NCBI RefSeq assembly: GCF_014649855.1
Contig: NZ_BMTV01000018.1
Location: forward strand, 112,129-176,128
Reading direction: 5' to 3'
DNA from: Streptomyces roseolus
GTDB taxonomy: Bacteria > Actinomycetota > Actinomycetes > Streptomycetales > Streptomycetaceae
Length of the DNA stretch: 64,000 nt
Shown here piece by piece: positions 43,592 to 50,875 of this stretch. The position numbers and the translations under genes are program-made. Positions within the stretch are counted from its first letter, which is position 1. Each line of letters starts with the position of its first letter. Below the pieces are notes generated by a model. The model was not told where the DNA came from. It did not search any database and saw only the letters and a program-made list of their open reading frames with translations.

Positions 43592-45268
43592 GTGGAGCTG
43601 ACGCCCTCCGGGCACGTCGACGGTTTCGCCCGCGACCGGCTGCCGCCCGCCGCCCAGTGGCCGCGGCTGCTCTTCGAGCTGCCCGGGCTCGACTACCCCG
43701 AACGGCTCAACTGCGCCGCCGAACTCCTCGACCGGACCGCGGAGCGGTTCGGCGCCGGGCGTCCCGCCTTCCACGACGGGGAGGGCGGGACGTGGAGTTA
43801 CGGCGCGCTGCGCGGGCGCGTCGACAGGATCGTCCGGGTGCTCACCGGCGAACTGGGCCTGAAGCCCGGCAACCGGGTGCTGCTGCGCGGGCCCACCACC
43901 CCCTGGCTCGCCGCCTGCTGGCTCGCCGTCGTGAAGGCCGGCGGCATCGCCGTCACCGTCCCGGCGCAGCAGCGGGCCGCCGAGCTGGCCTTCGCCGCCG
44001 GGACGGCCGCCTGCTCGCTCGCCCTGTGCGACGCGGGAGCGCTCGACGAGTTGCTGGCCGCCCGCGTCCCGGGCCTGCTGGTCGTCCCGTACGGCGGCGA
44101 CGGGCCCGACGACCTCCTCGCCCGCGCCGGACGCCAGGCACCCGGCCCCGCGCCGGCCGCCGGCACCGCCGCCGACGACGTGGCCCTGATCGCCTTCACC
44201 TCCGGCACCACCGGCCGCCCCAAGGGCTGCGTCCACTTCCACCGGGACGTCCTCGCGGCCGCCGACACCTTCTCCGCGCGGGTCCTGCGGCCCCGCCCCG
44301 ACGACGTCTTCGCCGGCTCCCCGCAGCTCGCCTTCACCTTCGGCCTCGGCGGACTGCTGGTGTTCCCGCTGCGGGCCGGCGCCAGCACCGTGCTCCTGGA
44401 CCGGGCCGGTCCCCAGCAGCTGCTCGCCGCGATCGGCCGGCACCGGGTCTCCGTGCTCTTCACCGCGCCCACCGCCTACCGGGCGATGCTCGGCCTCCTC
44501 GACGCCGGCTCGGCCGCCGACCTGTCCTCGCTGCGCCGCTGCGTCTCGGCCGGCGAGCACCTGCCCGACGCCGTCTGGACCGCCTGGTACGCCAGGACCG
44601 GGCTGCGGCTGGTCAACGGCCTCGGCACCACCGAGCTGCTCCACATCGTCCTGGCCGCCGCCGACGCCGACAGCGGCCCCGGCACCACCGGCCGCCCGGT
44701 GCCCGGCTGGCGGGCGGCCGTCCTCGGCCCGGACGGCCGGCCCGTCCCCGACGGCCGCGAGGGACTGCTCGCGGTGCGCGGCCCGATCGGCTGCCGGTAC
44801 CTCGCCGACCCCCGCCAGACGGAGTACGTGCGCGACGGCTGGAACGTCACCGGCGACCGGTGCGTCCGGGAGCCCGACGGCCGCTTCCGGTACGTCTCGC
44901 GCGCCGACGACATGATCATCTCGGCTGGGTACACCATCGCCGGCCCCCAGGTGGAGGAGGTGCTCCTCGGCCATCCGGACGTCGTCGAAGCGGCGGTCGT
45001 GGGCCGCCCCGACCCGCTGCGCGGGCAGGCCGTCGTCGCCTACGCGGTGGTACGGGACGGGGTGCCGCGCGACGCGGCCACCGCCGCCGCGCTGCGCGCC
45101 TTCGTGCGCGCCCGGCTCGCCCCGTACACGTCGCCCCGCGCGGTCGTCTTCGTGGACGCCCTCCCCCGCACCGCCACCGGCAAGCTCCAGCGGCACCGGC
45201 TGCGCGACCGCCCGGAGCCGGGACGGCGGGGTGGGCCTGAGCCGCCGCGTCCGGGCTCCACGGCCTAA
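43592..45268 (+). CDS. Aryl/benzoate-CoA-ligase-type AMP-dependent synthetase
   Basis: A 558-aa acyl-adenylating enzyme. Core motifs: IAFTSGTTGRPKGCVHFH (P-loop), NGLGTTELLHI (A5), RYLADPRQTEYVRDGWNVTGD (A7) and the catalytic-Lys motif LPRTATGKLQRH near the C-terminus. The overall pattern resembles benzoate/2-aminobenzoate-CoA ligases, and a PaaX-type regulator of aromatic-acid catabolism follows at once. It would activate an aromatic or short acid to its CoA thioester. Start GTG 43592 (MELTPSGHVDGFARD) is preceded by GGGGTCGGGG; a longer form from 43,484 is possible. No ring-cleavage genes are nearby, so the substrate is open. Confidence 0.85.
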   Translation: MELTPSGHVDGFARDRLPPAAQWPRLLFELPGLDYPERLNCAAELLDRTAERFGAGRPAFHDGEGGTWSYGALRGRVDRIVRVLTGELGLKPGNRVLLRGPTTPWLAACWLAVVKAGGIAVTVPAQQRAAELAFAAGTAACSLALCDAGALDELLAARVPGLLVVPYGGDGPDDLLARAGRQAPGPAPAAGTAADDVALIAFTSGTTGRPKGCVHFHRDVLAAADTFSARVLRPRPDDVFAGSPQLAFTFGLGGLLVFPLRAGASTVLLDRAGPQQLLAAIGRHRVSVLFTAPTAYRAMLGLLDAGSAADLSSLRRCVSAGEHLPDAVWTAWYARTGLRLVNGLGTTELLHIVLAAADADSGPGTTGRPVPGWRAAVLGPDGRPVPDGREGLLAVRGPIGCRYLADPRQTEYVRDGWNVTGDRCVREPDGRFRYVSRADDMIISAGYTIAGPQVEEVLLGHPDVVEAAVVGRPDPLRGQAVVAYAVVRDGVPRDAATAAALRAFVRARLAPYTSPRAVVFVDALPRTATGKLQRHRLRDRPEPGRRGGPEPPRPGSTA

Positions 45269-45271
45269 AGT
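45266..45271 (+). promoter_or_regulatory. Putative -10 (TAAAGT) of leaderless paaX, inside the ligase stop
   Basis: TAAAGT begins with the ligase stop codon TAA and ends 6 nt before GTG 45278. The following GTGATCAC is a short palindrome that could be an operator. Confidence 0.45.
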
Positions 45272-45277
45272 GATCAC

Positions 45278-46099
45278 GTGGCCGAGCAGCACACCCCCCG
45301 TTCCCTGATCGTCTCCCTCTACGGCGCCTACGGCAGGCCGGCGGAGGAGACGCCGATGCCGGTGGCCGCGCTGATCCGGTTGCTCGCGGCGGTCGGCGTG
45401 GACGCCCCCTCGGTGCGCTCCTCGGTGTCCCGGCTCAAGCGGCGCGGGCTGCTGCTGTCCCGCCGGACCCCGGACGGCGCGGCCGGATACGCGCTCTCCG
45501 ACGACGCCCGCAGGCTCCTGGAGGACGGCGACCGGCGGATCTACGCCCGGACGGAGCCCTCCCTCGCCGACGGCTGGGTCCTCGCCGTCTTCTCCGTCCC
45601 CGAGCAGGAGCGGCACAAGCGCCACCTGCTGCGCTCCCGGCTCGGCCGGCTGGGCTTCGGCACGGCGGCCCCCGGCGTGTGGATCGCGCCGGGCCGGCTG
45701 TACGAGGAGACCCGCAACGCCCTGGAGCGGCTCGGCCTCTCCTCGTACGTGGACTTCTTCCGCGGCGACCACCTCGGCTACACGGCGACGGCCGAGGCGG
45801 TGGCCCGCTGGTGGGACCTGCCGGCGATCGCGCGGCTGCACGAGGAGTTCCTCGCCGGGCACGAGCCGGTCCTCGCCGCCTGGCGCGAGCAGCCGGGCAC
45901 GGAGGAGGACGCCTACCGGGACTACCTCCTCACCCTCGACTCCTGGCGCCGGCTGCCGTACGCGGACCCGGTCCTGCCGCCCGAGCTGCTGCCCGCCGGC
46001 TGGCCGGGGCGCCGGTCGGCGGAGGTCTTCGCCGCGCTGCACGCGCTGCTGTGGGAGCGCGGCGCGGAGTACGTACGGGCCGTGGAGAAGGACCTGTAG
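45278..46099 (+). CDS. PaaX-family transcriptional regulator
   Basis: A 273-aa repressor. The N-terminal winged helix (about 8-75: PRSLIVSLYGAYGRP, VRSSVSRLKRRGLLLSRRTP) is followed by the PaaX middle domain (WVLAVFSVPEQERHKRHLLR, LGRLGFGTAAPGVWIAPGRL) and the C-terminal domain (YRDYLLTLDSWRRLPYADPV, LPPELLPAGWPGRRS). PaaX proteins bind aryl-CoA thioesters such as phenylacetyl-CoA and release DNA. The ligase upstream could make the inducer, giving a two-gene sensing loop. GTG 45278 lacks a ribosome-binding site and has TAAAGT 6 nt upstream, so it can be transcribed independently of the ligase. Confidence 0.9.
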   Translation: MAEQHTPRSLIVSLYGAYGRPAEETPMPVAALIRLLAAVGVDAPSVRSSVSRLKRRGLLLSRRTPDGAAGYALSDDARRLLEDGDRRIYARTEPSLADGWVLAVFSVPEQERHKRHLLRSRLGRLGFGTAAPGVWIAPGRLYEETRNALERLGLSSYVDFFRGDHLGYTATAEAVARWWDLPAIARLHEEFLAGHEPVLAAWREQPGTEEDAYRDYLLTLDSWRRLPYADPVLPPELLPAGWPGRRSAEVFAALHALLWERGAEYVRAVEKDL

Positions 46100-46114
46100 G
46101 ACGCGGCCGGCGAC

Positions 46115-46189
46115 GGTCCCGCGCGGGCGGGCCGTCCGAGGGCCGGGTGACGCGCGGGGTCCCGCGCGGGCGGGCCCGTCCAAGGGCCG
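46115..46189. repeat. Imperfect 31-bp direct repeat
   Basis: Two copies of a GC-rich unit beginning GGTCCCGCGCGGGCGGGCC (46,115-46,145 and 46,158-46,189), 43 bp apart, in the 288-bp gap after paaX. A CTTATAGGG patch at about 46,299-46,307 may belong to the next gene's promoter. Confidence 0.55.
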
Positions 46190-46387
46190 CAGGGCGGGCC
46201 GCCCAAAGTCCCGTGGGGGCCGCTCGCAAGGTCCTCCGCGGGCGGGCCCTGGGTCCCGCCGGGCCGGGAGGGGGGTCTCTACGGCCGGAAACCGCCCCCT
46301 TATAGGGTGGAAACCAGGATGTCCCGGGCCGTCCCGGCGCCTCCTCCACCGCCTTCCCGCCACCCCCGGCAAAGGGAGCCCGTCCCC

Positions 46388-46855
46388 ATGCCCGCACCCC
46401 CCTGCCCGCCCGGGACCGCCTGGCGCGTCCGGCTGCCGCGCACCACCGCCGCCGTCCCCGTCGCCCGCGCCCTGGTCCGTACCGCCCTCGACGCGGCCGG
46501 TCCCGGCGCGGCCGGGCGGCCGGACCGCGACACCGCGGAGCTGCTCACCGCCGAGCTGGTCGCCAACGCCGTCGAGCACACCTCCGGCGAGGGCCCGATC
46601 GAGCTGTTCGTGGAACTGCTCGACGCGCCGGACGGCTGTCAGATCGAGGTGCACGACCCCGATCCGGCCCGTCCCGGCCGGCTGGACCGCCCGGATCCGG
46701 ACGCCGAGATCGACCCCTGGCAGGAGCACGGCCGGGGGCTGCTGCTGCTCCGGGCGCTCAGCGGCGACTGCGGCCACCGTCCGACCCCGCACGGCAAGGC
46801 GGTCTGGTTCACGCTCCCCCGGGTGCCCGCCCAGCGGCCCCGTCCGCGGCCGTGA
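46388..46855 (+). CDS. Small HATPase (anti-sigma-factor/serine-kinase-like) protein
   Basis: A 155-aa single-domain GHKL ATPase of the RsbW/SpoIIAB-like group that is abundant in Streptomyces. The N box is ELLTAELVANAVEHT (Glu/Asn at about residues 60-67), the G1 box region is VHDPDPARPGRLD, and the G2 segment is EHGRGLLLLRALSGDCGHRP, followed by GKAVWFTLP. Such proteins bind ATP and phosphorylate or sequester anti-anti-sigma partners. None is encoded nearby, so the partner is unknown. Start ATG 46388 has GGGAG 9 nt upstream. Its 3' end overlaps the convergent permease gene by 47 bp. Confidence 0.85.
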   Translation: MPAPPCPPGTAWRVRLPRTTAAVPVARALVRTALDAAGPGAAGRPDRDTAELLTAELVANAVEHTSGEGPIELFVELLDAPDGCQIEVHDPDPARPGRLDRPDPDAEIDPWQEHGRGLLLLRALSGDCGHRPTPHGKAVWFTLPRVPAQRPRPRP

Positions 46856-48242
46856 GCGCCAGCCGGGAGTGGCGGCGCCCGTAGGCCGCGTACAGCACGG
46901 CGCCGGCGACGAGGAAGCAGGCGAAGACCAGCCAGGTCCGCCAGCCGGTCCCCCAGATGAGGTAGAGGCAGAAGCCGATGCCGAGGAGCGGGCTCACCGG
47001 GTGGAGCGGCACCTTGAAGGAGCGGTCGAGGCCGGGCTCGCGGCGGCGCAGCACCATCACCGCGAGGTTGACCACGGCCATGACGGCGAGGGTGCCGATG
47101 GTGGTGAGGTCGACGACCACGTCGAGCGGGGCGAAGGCGGCCGGGACGGCGAAGACGGCGGCGACGATCCAGGTGTTGGCGACGGGCGTGGAGGTCTTCG
47201 GGGAGACCCGTTCGAGGATCCGGGGCATGAGGCCGTCGCGGGACATCGCCATGAGGACGCGGGTCTGGCCGTACATCACGGCGAGGACGACGGAGGCGAT
47301 GGCGACGACCGCGCCGAAGGCGACGATCCCGCCGCCGACGGAGGAGCCGGTGACCCGGTCGACGACGAGGGAGAGCGCGGCGGGCTTGCCGGCGACCTCG
47401 TCGGCGCCGAGCGCGCCGATCGCGGCGAGGGCGACCGCGCAGTAGAGCACGGTGACGACGCCGATGCAGACGAGGATCGCGAGCGGGATGTTCCGCCGCG
47501 GGTTCTTCACCTCCTCGCCGGCGGTGGTGATGGCGTCGAAGCCGATGTACGAGAAGAAGGCGACCGAGGCGCCGGCGGTGATGCCGCCCATGCCCTCGGT
47601 GGCGAAGGGCGAGAGGTTCCCGGCCTCGAAGGCGGAGAAGCCGATCGCGCAGAAGACGACCAGGATGCCGATCTTGAGGATCGACATGGCGGCGGTGGCG
47701 CGGGCGCTCTCGCGGACGCCGCGGACCAGGAGCGTCGCGGCCATCAGGATGACGGCCACGGCGGGGAGGTTGACCACGCCGCCCTCGGCGGGACCGGCCG
47801 CGAGCGCGTCGGGGAGCCGCAGTCCGGTGAGGCCGTGGAGGAGTTCGTCGAGGTACTGGCTCCAGCCGACGGCCACCGCGGAGACGGAGACGCCGTACTC
47901 CAGGAGCAGGCACCAGCCGACGAGGAACGCGGCCCGCTCGCCGAGGCTCGCGTAGGCGAAGGAGTAGGAGGAGCCGGAGACCGGGATCGCGCCGCCGAGC
48001 TCCGCGAAGGAGAAGGCGGTGAGGACGCAGGTGATCGCGGCGAGGACGAAGGAGACGACGACCGCGGGGCCCGCCTCGGCGACGCTGTCGGCGAGGCCGA
48101 CGAAGATGCCGGTGCCGACGATCGCCCCGACGCCGAAGCACACGAGCTGGAAGAGCCCCATGGTGCGCTTGAGGCCGTGGCCTTCGAGGTCGCCGCCGGA
48201 TTCGGCGATCAGCTGCTGGGGGGATTTGATCCGCGAGAGCAT
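46809..48242 (-). CDS. APC-family amino-acid permease in the arginine-deiminase block
   Basis: A 477-aa transporter with about 12 helices and APC motifs (CFGVGAIVGTGIFVGLAD, YIGFDAITTAGEEVKNPRRN, MYGQTRVLMAMSRDGLMP). It belongs to the cationic amino-acid transporter type and shares general architecture with the 21,340 permease, but is not adjacent to it. It follows the ornithine carbamoyltransferase gene on the same strand after 145 bp, so arginine uptake or arginine/ornithine exchange is the natural inference. Start ATG 48242 (MLSRIKSPQQLIAESGG) is chosen over a Cys/Arg-rich upstream extension; its Shine-Dalgarno is weak (GAGAA). Its last 47 bp overlap the HATPase gene tail to tail. Confidence 0.88.
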   Translation of the reverse strand: MLSRIKSPQQLIAESGGDLEGHGLKRTMGLFQLVCFGVGAIVGTGIFVGLADSVAEAGPAVVVSFVLAAITCVLTAFSFAELGGAIPVSGSSYSFAYASLGERAAFLVGWCLLLEYGVSVSAVAVGWSQYLDELLHGLTGLRLPDALAAGPAEGGVVNLPAVAVILMAATLLVRGVRESARATAAMSILKIGILVVFCAIGFSAFEAGNLSPFATEGMGGITAGASVAFFSYIGFDAITTAGEEVKNPRRNIPLAILVCIGVVTVLYCAVALAAIGALGADEVAGKPAALSLVVDRVTGSSVGGGIVAFGAVVAIASVVLAVMYGQTRVLMAMSRDGLMPRILERVSPKTSTPVANTWIVAAVFAVPAAFAPLDVVVDLTTIGTLAVMAVVNLAVMVLRRREPGLDRSFKVPLHPVSPLLGIGFCLYLIWGTGWRTWLVFACFLVAGAVLYAAYGRRHSRLALTAADGAAGRAPGGA

Positions 48243-48387
48243 GCGGGCGTTCTCATCTCTGGTCCTGCGCGAGCCGGTCGTGCACGAGCTGGTCCTGCGT
48301 GGGGGGAGTGGGGGTGCACAGGGGGTGCACACGCGTCAGGGGGGTCCGGGCGTTTCTGCCCGGACCCCCCTGACGTCTCGTGCGATC

Positions 48388-49401
48388 CTATGCCCCCGCG
48401 GGACCCGCTAGGGTCGCGACGAGGACGGCCTTGATCGTGTGGAGCCGGTTCTCGGCCTCGTCGAAGACGACCGAGTGCGCCGACTCGAAGACCTCGTCGG
48501 TGACCTCCAGCTCGGTCAGGCCGTGCCGGTCGTGGATCTCGCGGGCGACCTTCGTGCCGAGGTCGTGGTAGGCGGGCAGGCAGTGCATGAACTTGACGTC
48601 CGGGTTCCCGGTGGCGCGCAGCACGTCCATGGTGACGGCGTACGGGGCGAGGGCGGCGATCCGCTCGTCCCACACCTCCCGGGGCTCGCCCATCGAGACC
48701 CACACGTCGGTGACGACGAAGTCGGCGCCCCGGACGCCGTCGGCGACGGAGTCGGTGAGGGTGAGGGTGGCGCCGCTCGCCTCGGCCAGCTTCCGGGCGG
48801 CGGTGACGACCTCCTCGGCCGGCCAGTACGCCTCGGGGGCGACGATCCGCACGTCCATGCCGAGCAGGGCGCCGGTGACGAGGTAGGAGTTGCCCATGTT
48901 GAAGCGGGCGTCGCCGAGGTAGGCGAAGGAGATGCCGTCGAGCGGCTTGTCGCTGTGCTCGGTCATGGTGAGCACGTCGGCGAGCATCTGGGTGGGGTGC
49001 CAGTCGTCGGTGAGGCCGTTGAAGACGGGGACGCCGGCGAAGGCGGCCAGCTCCTCCACGGTGGCCTGGCTGTCGCCCCGGTACTCGATGCCGTCGAACA
49101 TCCGGCCGAGGACCCGGGCGGTGTCCTTCACCGACTCCTTGTGCCCCATCTGGGAACCGGAGGGGTCGAGGTAGGTGGTGGAGGCGCCCTGGTCGGCGGC
49201 GGCGACCTCGAAGGCGCAGCGGGTGCGGGTGGAGGTCTTCTCGAAGATCAGGGCGATGTTCCGGCCGCGCAGCCGCTGCGCCTCGGTGCCCGCCTTCTTG
49301 GCCGCCTTCAGCTCGGCGGCGAGGGCCACCAGGCCGCGGAACTCCTCGGCGGTGAAGTCCAGCTCCTTGAGGAAGTGGCGGCCGGAGAGGTCAAGGGCCA
49401 T
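48388..49401 (-). CDS. arcB: Ornithine carbamoyltransferase (catabolic ArcB type)
   Basis: A 337-aa OTCase. The carbamoyl-phosphate loop is EKTSTRTRCAFE, the DPSGSQMGHKESVKDTARVL segment and MHCLPAYHD (catalytic Cys) are intact, and the ornithine motif is VWVSMGEP. Length is at the catabolic end of the family, and the gene lies 143 bp downstream of arginine deiminase and upstream of a permease. It most likely splits citrulline to ornithine and carbamoyl phosphate, although sequence alone does not exclude an anabolic ArgF role. Start ATG 49401 has AGGAG 8 nt upstream. Two GTCTATAC boxes lie 63-91 bp upstream, so it probably has its own regulated promoter. Confidence 0.92.
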   Translation of the reverse strand: MALDLSGRHFLKELDFTAEEFRGLVALAAELKAAKKAGTEAQRLRGRNIALIFEKTSTRTRCAFEVAAADQGASTTYLDPSGSQMGHKESVKDTARVLGRMFDGIEYRGDSQATVEELAAFAGVPVFNGLTDDWHPTQMLADVLTMTEHSDKPLDGISFAYLGDARFNMGNSYLVTGALLGMDVRIVAPEAYWPAEEVVTAARKLAEASGATLTLTDSVADGVRGADFVVTDVWVSMGEPREVWDERIAALAPYAVTMDVLRATGNPDVKFMHCLPAYHDLGTKVAREIHDRHGLTELEVTDEVFESAHSVVFDEAENRLHTIKAVLVATLAGPAGA

Positions 49402-49463
49402 GACGGGCGCTCCTGGGGTGGGAGGGTGGATGCGGTCGGGACGGATCCTGCGGGACGATGGAA

Positions 49464-49492
49464 GTCTATACATACATAGGCATGTCTATACA
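49464..49492. promoter_or_regulatory. Tandem GTCTATAC boxes upstream of arcB
   Basis: GTCTATACA occurs at 49,464-49,472 and 49,484-49,492, exactly 20 bp apart (two helical turns). Each fits GT-N-TA-N-AC, the pattern bound by HutC-type GntR regulators. The stretch is strikingly AT-rich for this genome. Confidence 0.55.
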
Positions 49493-49543
49493 GTCCCTGG
49501 GGGCCTGACCTCCGTGAGGCACCGCGCTACGCCGTGCGGCCCC

Positions 49544-50776
49544 TCACACCGCGTCCCGCACCACCGGGCAGCTCATGCAGCGCGGACCGCCCCTCCCCCG
49601 GCCCAGCTCGCTCCCCGGGATCTCGATGACCTCGATGCCCTGCTTCCGCAGATGCGTGTTGGTCGTCACGTTCCGCTCGTACGCCACCACCACCCCGGGC
49701 TCCACCGCCAGCACGTTGCAGCCGTCGTCCCACTGCTCCCGCTCCGCCGCGTGCACGTCCTGCGTCGCCGTCAGCACCCGCACGTCCTGGAGGCCGAGGG
49801 CCGCCGCGATCGCGCTGTGCATGTGCTCCGGCGGATGGTCCGTCACGCGCAGCGCCTGGCCCTCGTCGCCGGGCTCGATCGTGTACGAGCGCAGCATCCC
49901 CAGCCCCGCGTACTGGGTGAAGGTGTCCCCGTCCACCATCGTCATCACCGTGTCCAGGTGCATGAACGCCCGCCGCTTCGGCATGTCGAGCGCCACGATC
50001 GTCCGCGCCGAACCCGCCGCGAACAGCCCCCGGGCCAGCATCTCCACCGCCTGCGGGGTGGTCCGCTCGCTCATCCCGATCAGCACCGCGCCGTTGCCGA
50101 TCACGAGCACATCGCCGCCCTCGATCGTCGACGGATAGTCGGCCTGCCCCTCCGACCAGTGGTGGAACGGCCCCGCCTCCGGGCCGGTGAAGAGCGGATG
50201 GTGCTTGTAGATCGCCTCGAAGTGCACCGTCTCGCGCTGCCGCGCCGGCCACTTCATCGCGTTGATCGACACCCCGTCGTAGATCCACGCCGAGGTGTCC
50301 CGGGTGAAGAGGTGGTTCGGCAGCGGACGGAGCACGAAGTCGTCGAGATCGAGGGCGTGGAAGCGGATCGACGTCGGCTCCCGGTGCGCCGCCAGGAACT
50401 CGCGCTTCGTCATCCCCCCCACCAGTGCCTCCGCCAGCGCGCCCGTCTCCAGCGAGTCGAAGGCGGCCCGCAGGTGGTCGGCGGCGAGCGGCCCGTACTC
50501 CTTCTCGTCGAAGACCCGGTCGAGGACGAGCTTCCGGGCCGCCGGCACGTCGAGCGCCTCCGCCAGCAGGTCGCCGAAGAGGTGCACCTCGACGCCCCGG
50601 TCGCGCAGCACGTCCGCGAAGCCGTCGTGCTCCTGCCGGGCCCTGCGCACCCACAGCACGTCGTCGAAGAGGAGGGCGTCCTTGTTGGACGGGGTCAGCC
50701 GCTTCAGCTCCAGATCGGGGCGGTGGAGGATCACGCGGCGGAGCCGGCCGGTCTCTGAGTCGACATGGAATCCCAT
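49544..50776 (-). CDS. arcA: Arginine deiminase
   Basis: A 410-aa enzyme hydrolysing L-arginine to citrulline and ammonia. Family motifs: LHRPDLELKRLTPSNKDALL, NHLFTRDTSAWIYDGVSIN, the guanidino-binding IEGGDVLVIG and FMHLDTVMTMVD (catalytic His/Asp), and the nucleophile Cys in the C-terminal PRCMSCPVVRD. Start ATG 50776 (MGFHVDSETGRLRR). The stop is 142 bp before arcB on the same strand. A carbamate kinase gene (arcC), needed for ATP recovery, is not in the window. It is separated by 99 bp from the Pnkp stop, so it could partly be read from that operon as well. Confidence 0.95.
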   Translation of the reverse strand: MGFHVDSETGRLRRVILHRPDLELKRLTPSNKDALLFDDVLWVRRARQEHDGFADVLRDRGVEVHLFGDLLAEALDVPAARKLVLDRVFDEKEYGPLAADHLRAAFDSLETGALAEALVGGMTKREFLAAHREPTSIRFHALDLDDFVLRPLPNHLFTRDTSAWIYDGVSINAMKWPARQRETVHFEAIYKHHPLFTGPEAGPFHHWSEGQADYPSTIEGGDVLVIGNGAVLIGMSERTTPQAVEMLARGLFAAGSARTIVALDMPKRRAFMHLDTVMTMVDGDTFTQYAGLGMLRSYTIEPGDEGQALRVTDHPPEHMHSAIAAALGLQDVRVLTATQDVHAAEREQWDDGCNVLAVEPGVVVAYERNVTTNTHLRKQGIEVIEIPGSELGRGRGGPRCMSCPVVRDAV

Positions 50777-50875
50777 GCGCCCATCCTGGCGGAGCGGACG
50801 GCCGTGCGCGTGGGAAGCGCACGGCCGAATTCCGCGCCGGGGAGACCTTTTCGCACGGCCCCCGGGCGGGCCGGG

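Noticed and set aside
49461..49493. Classical ArgR (ARG) box upstream of arcB
   Set aside because: The AT-rich stretch was checked, but the direct GTCTATAC repeats fit a GntR/HutC pattern better than the ArgR palindrome.
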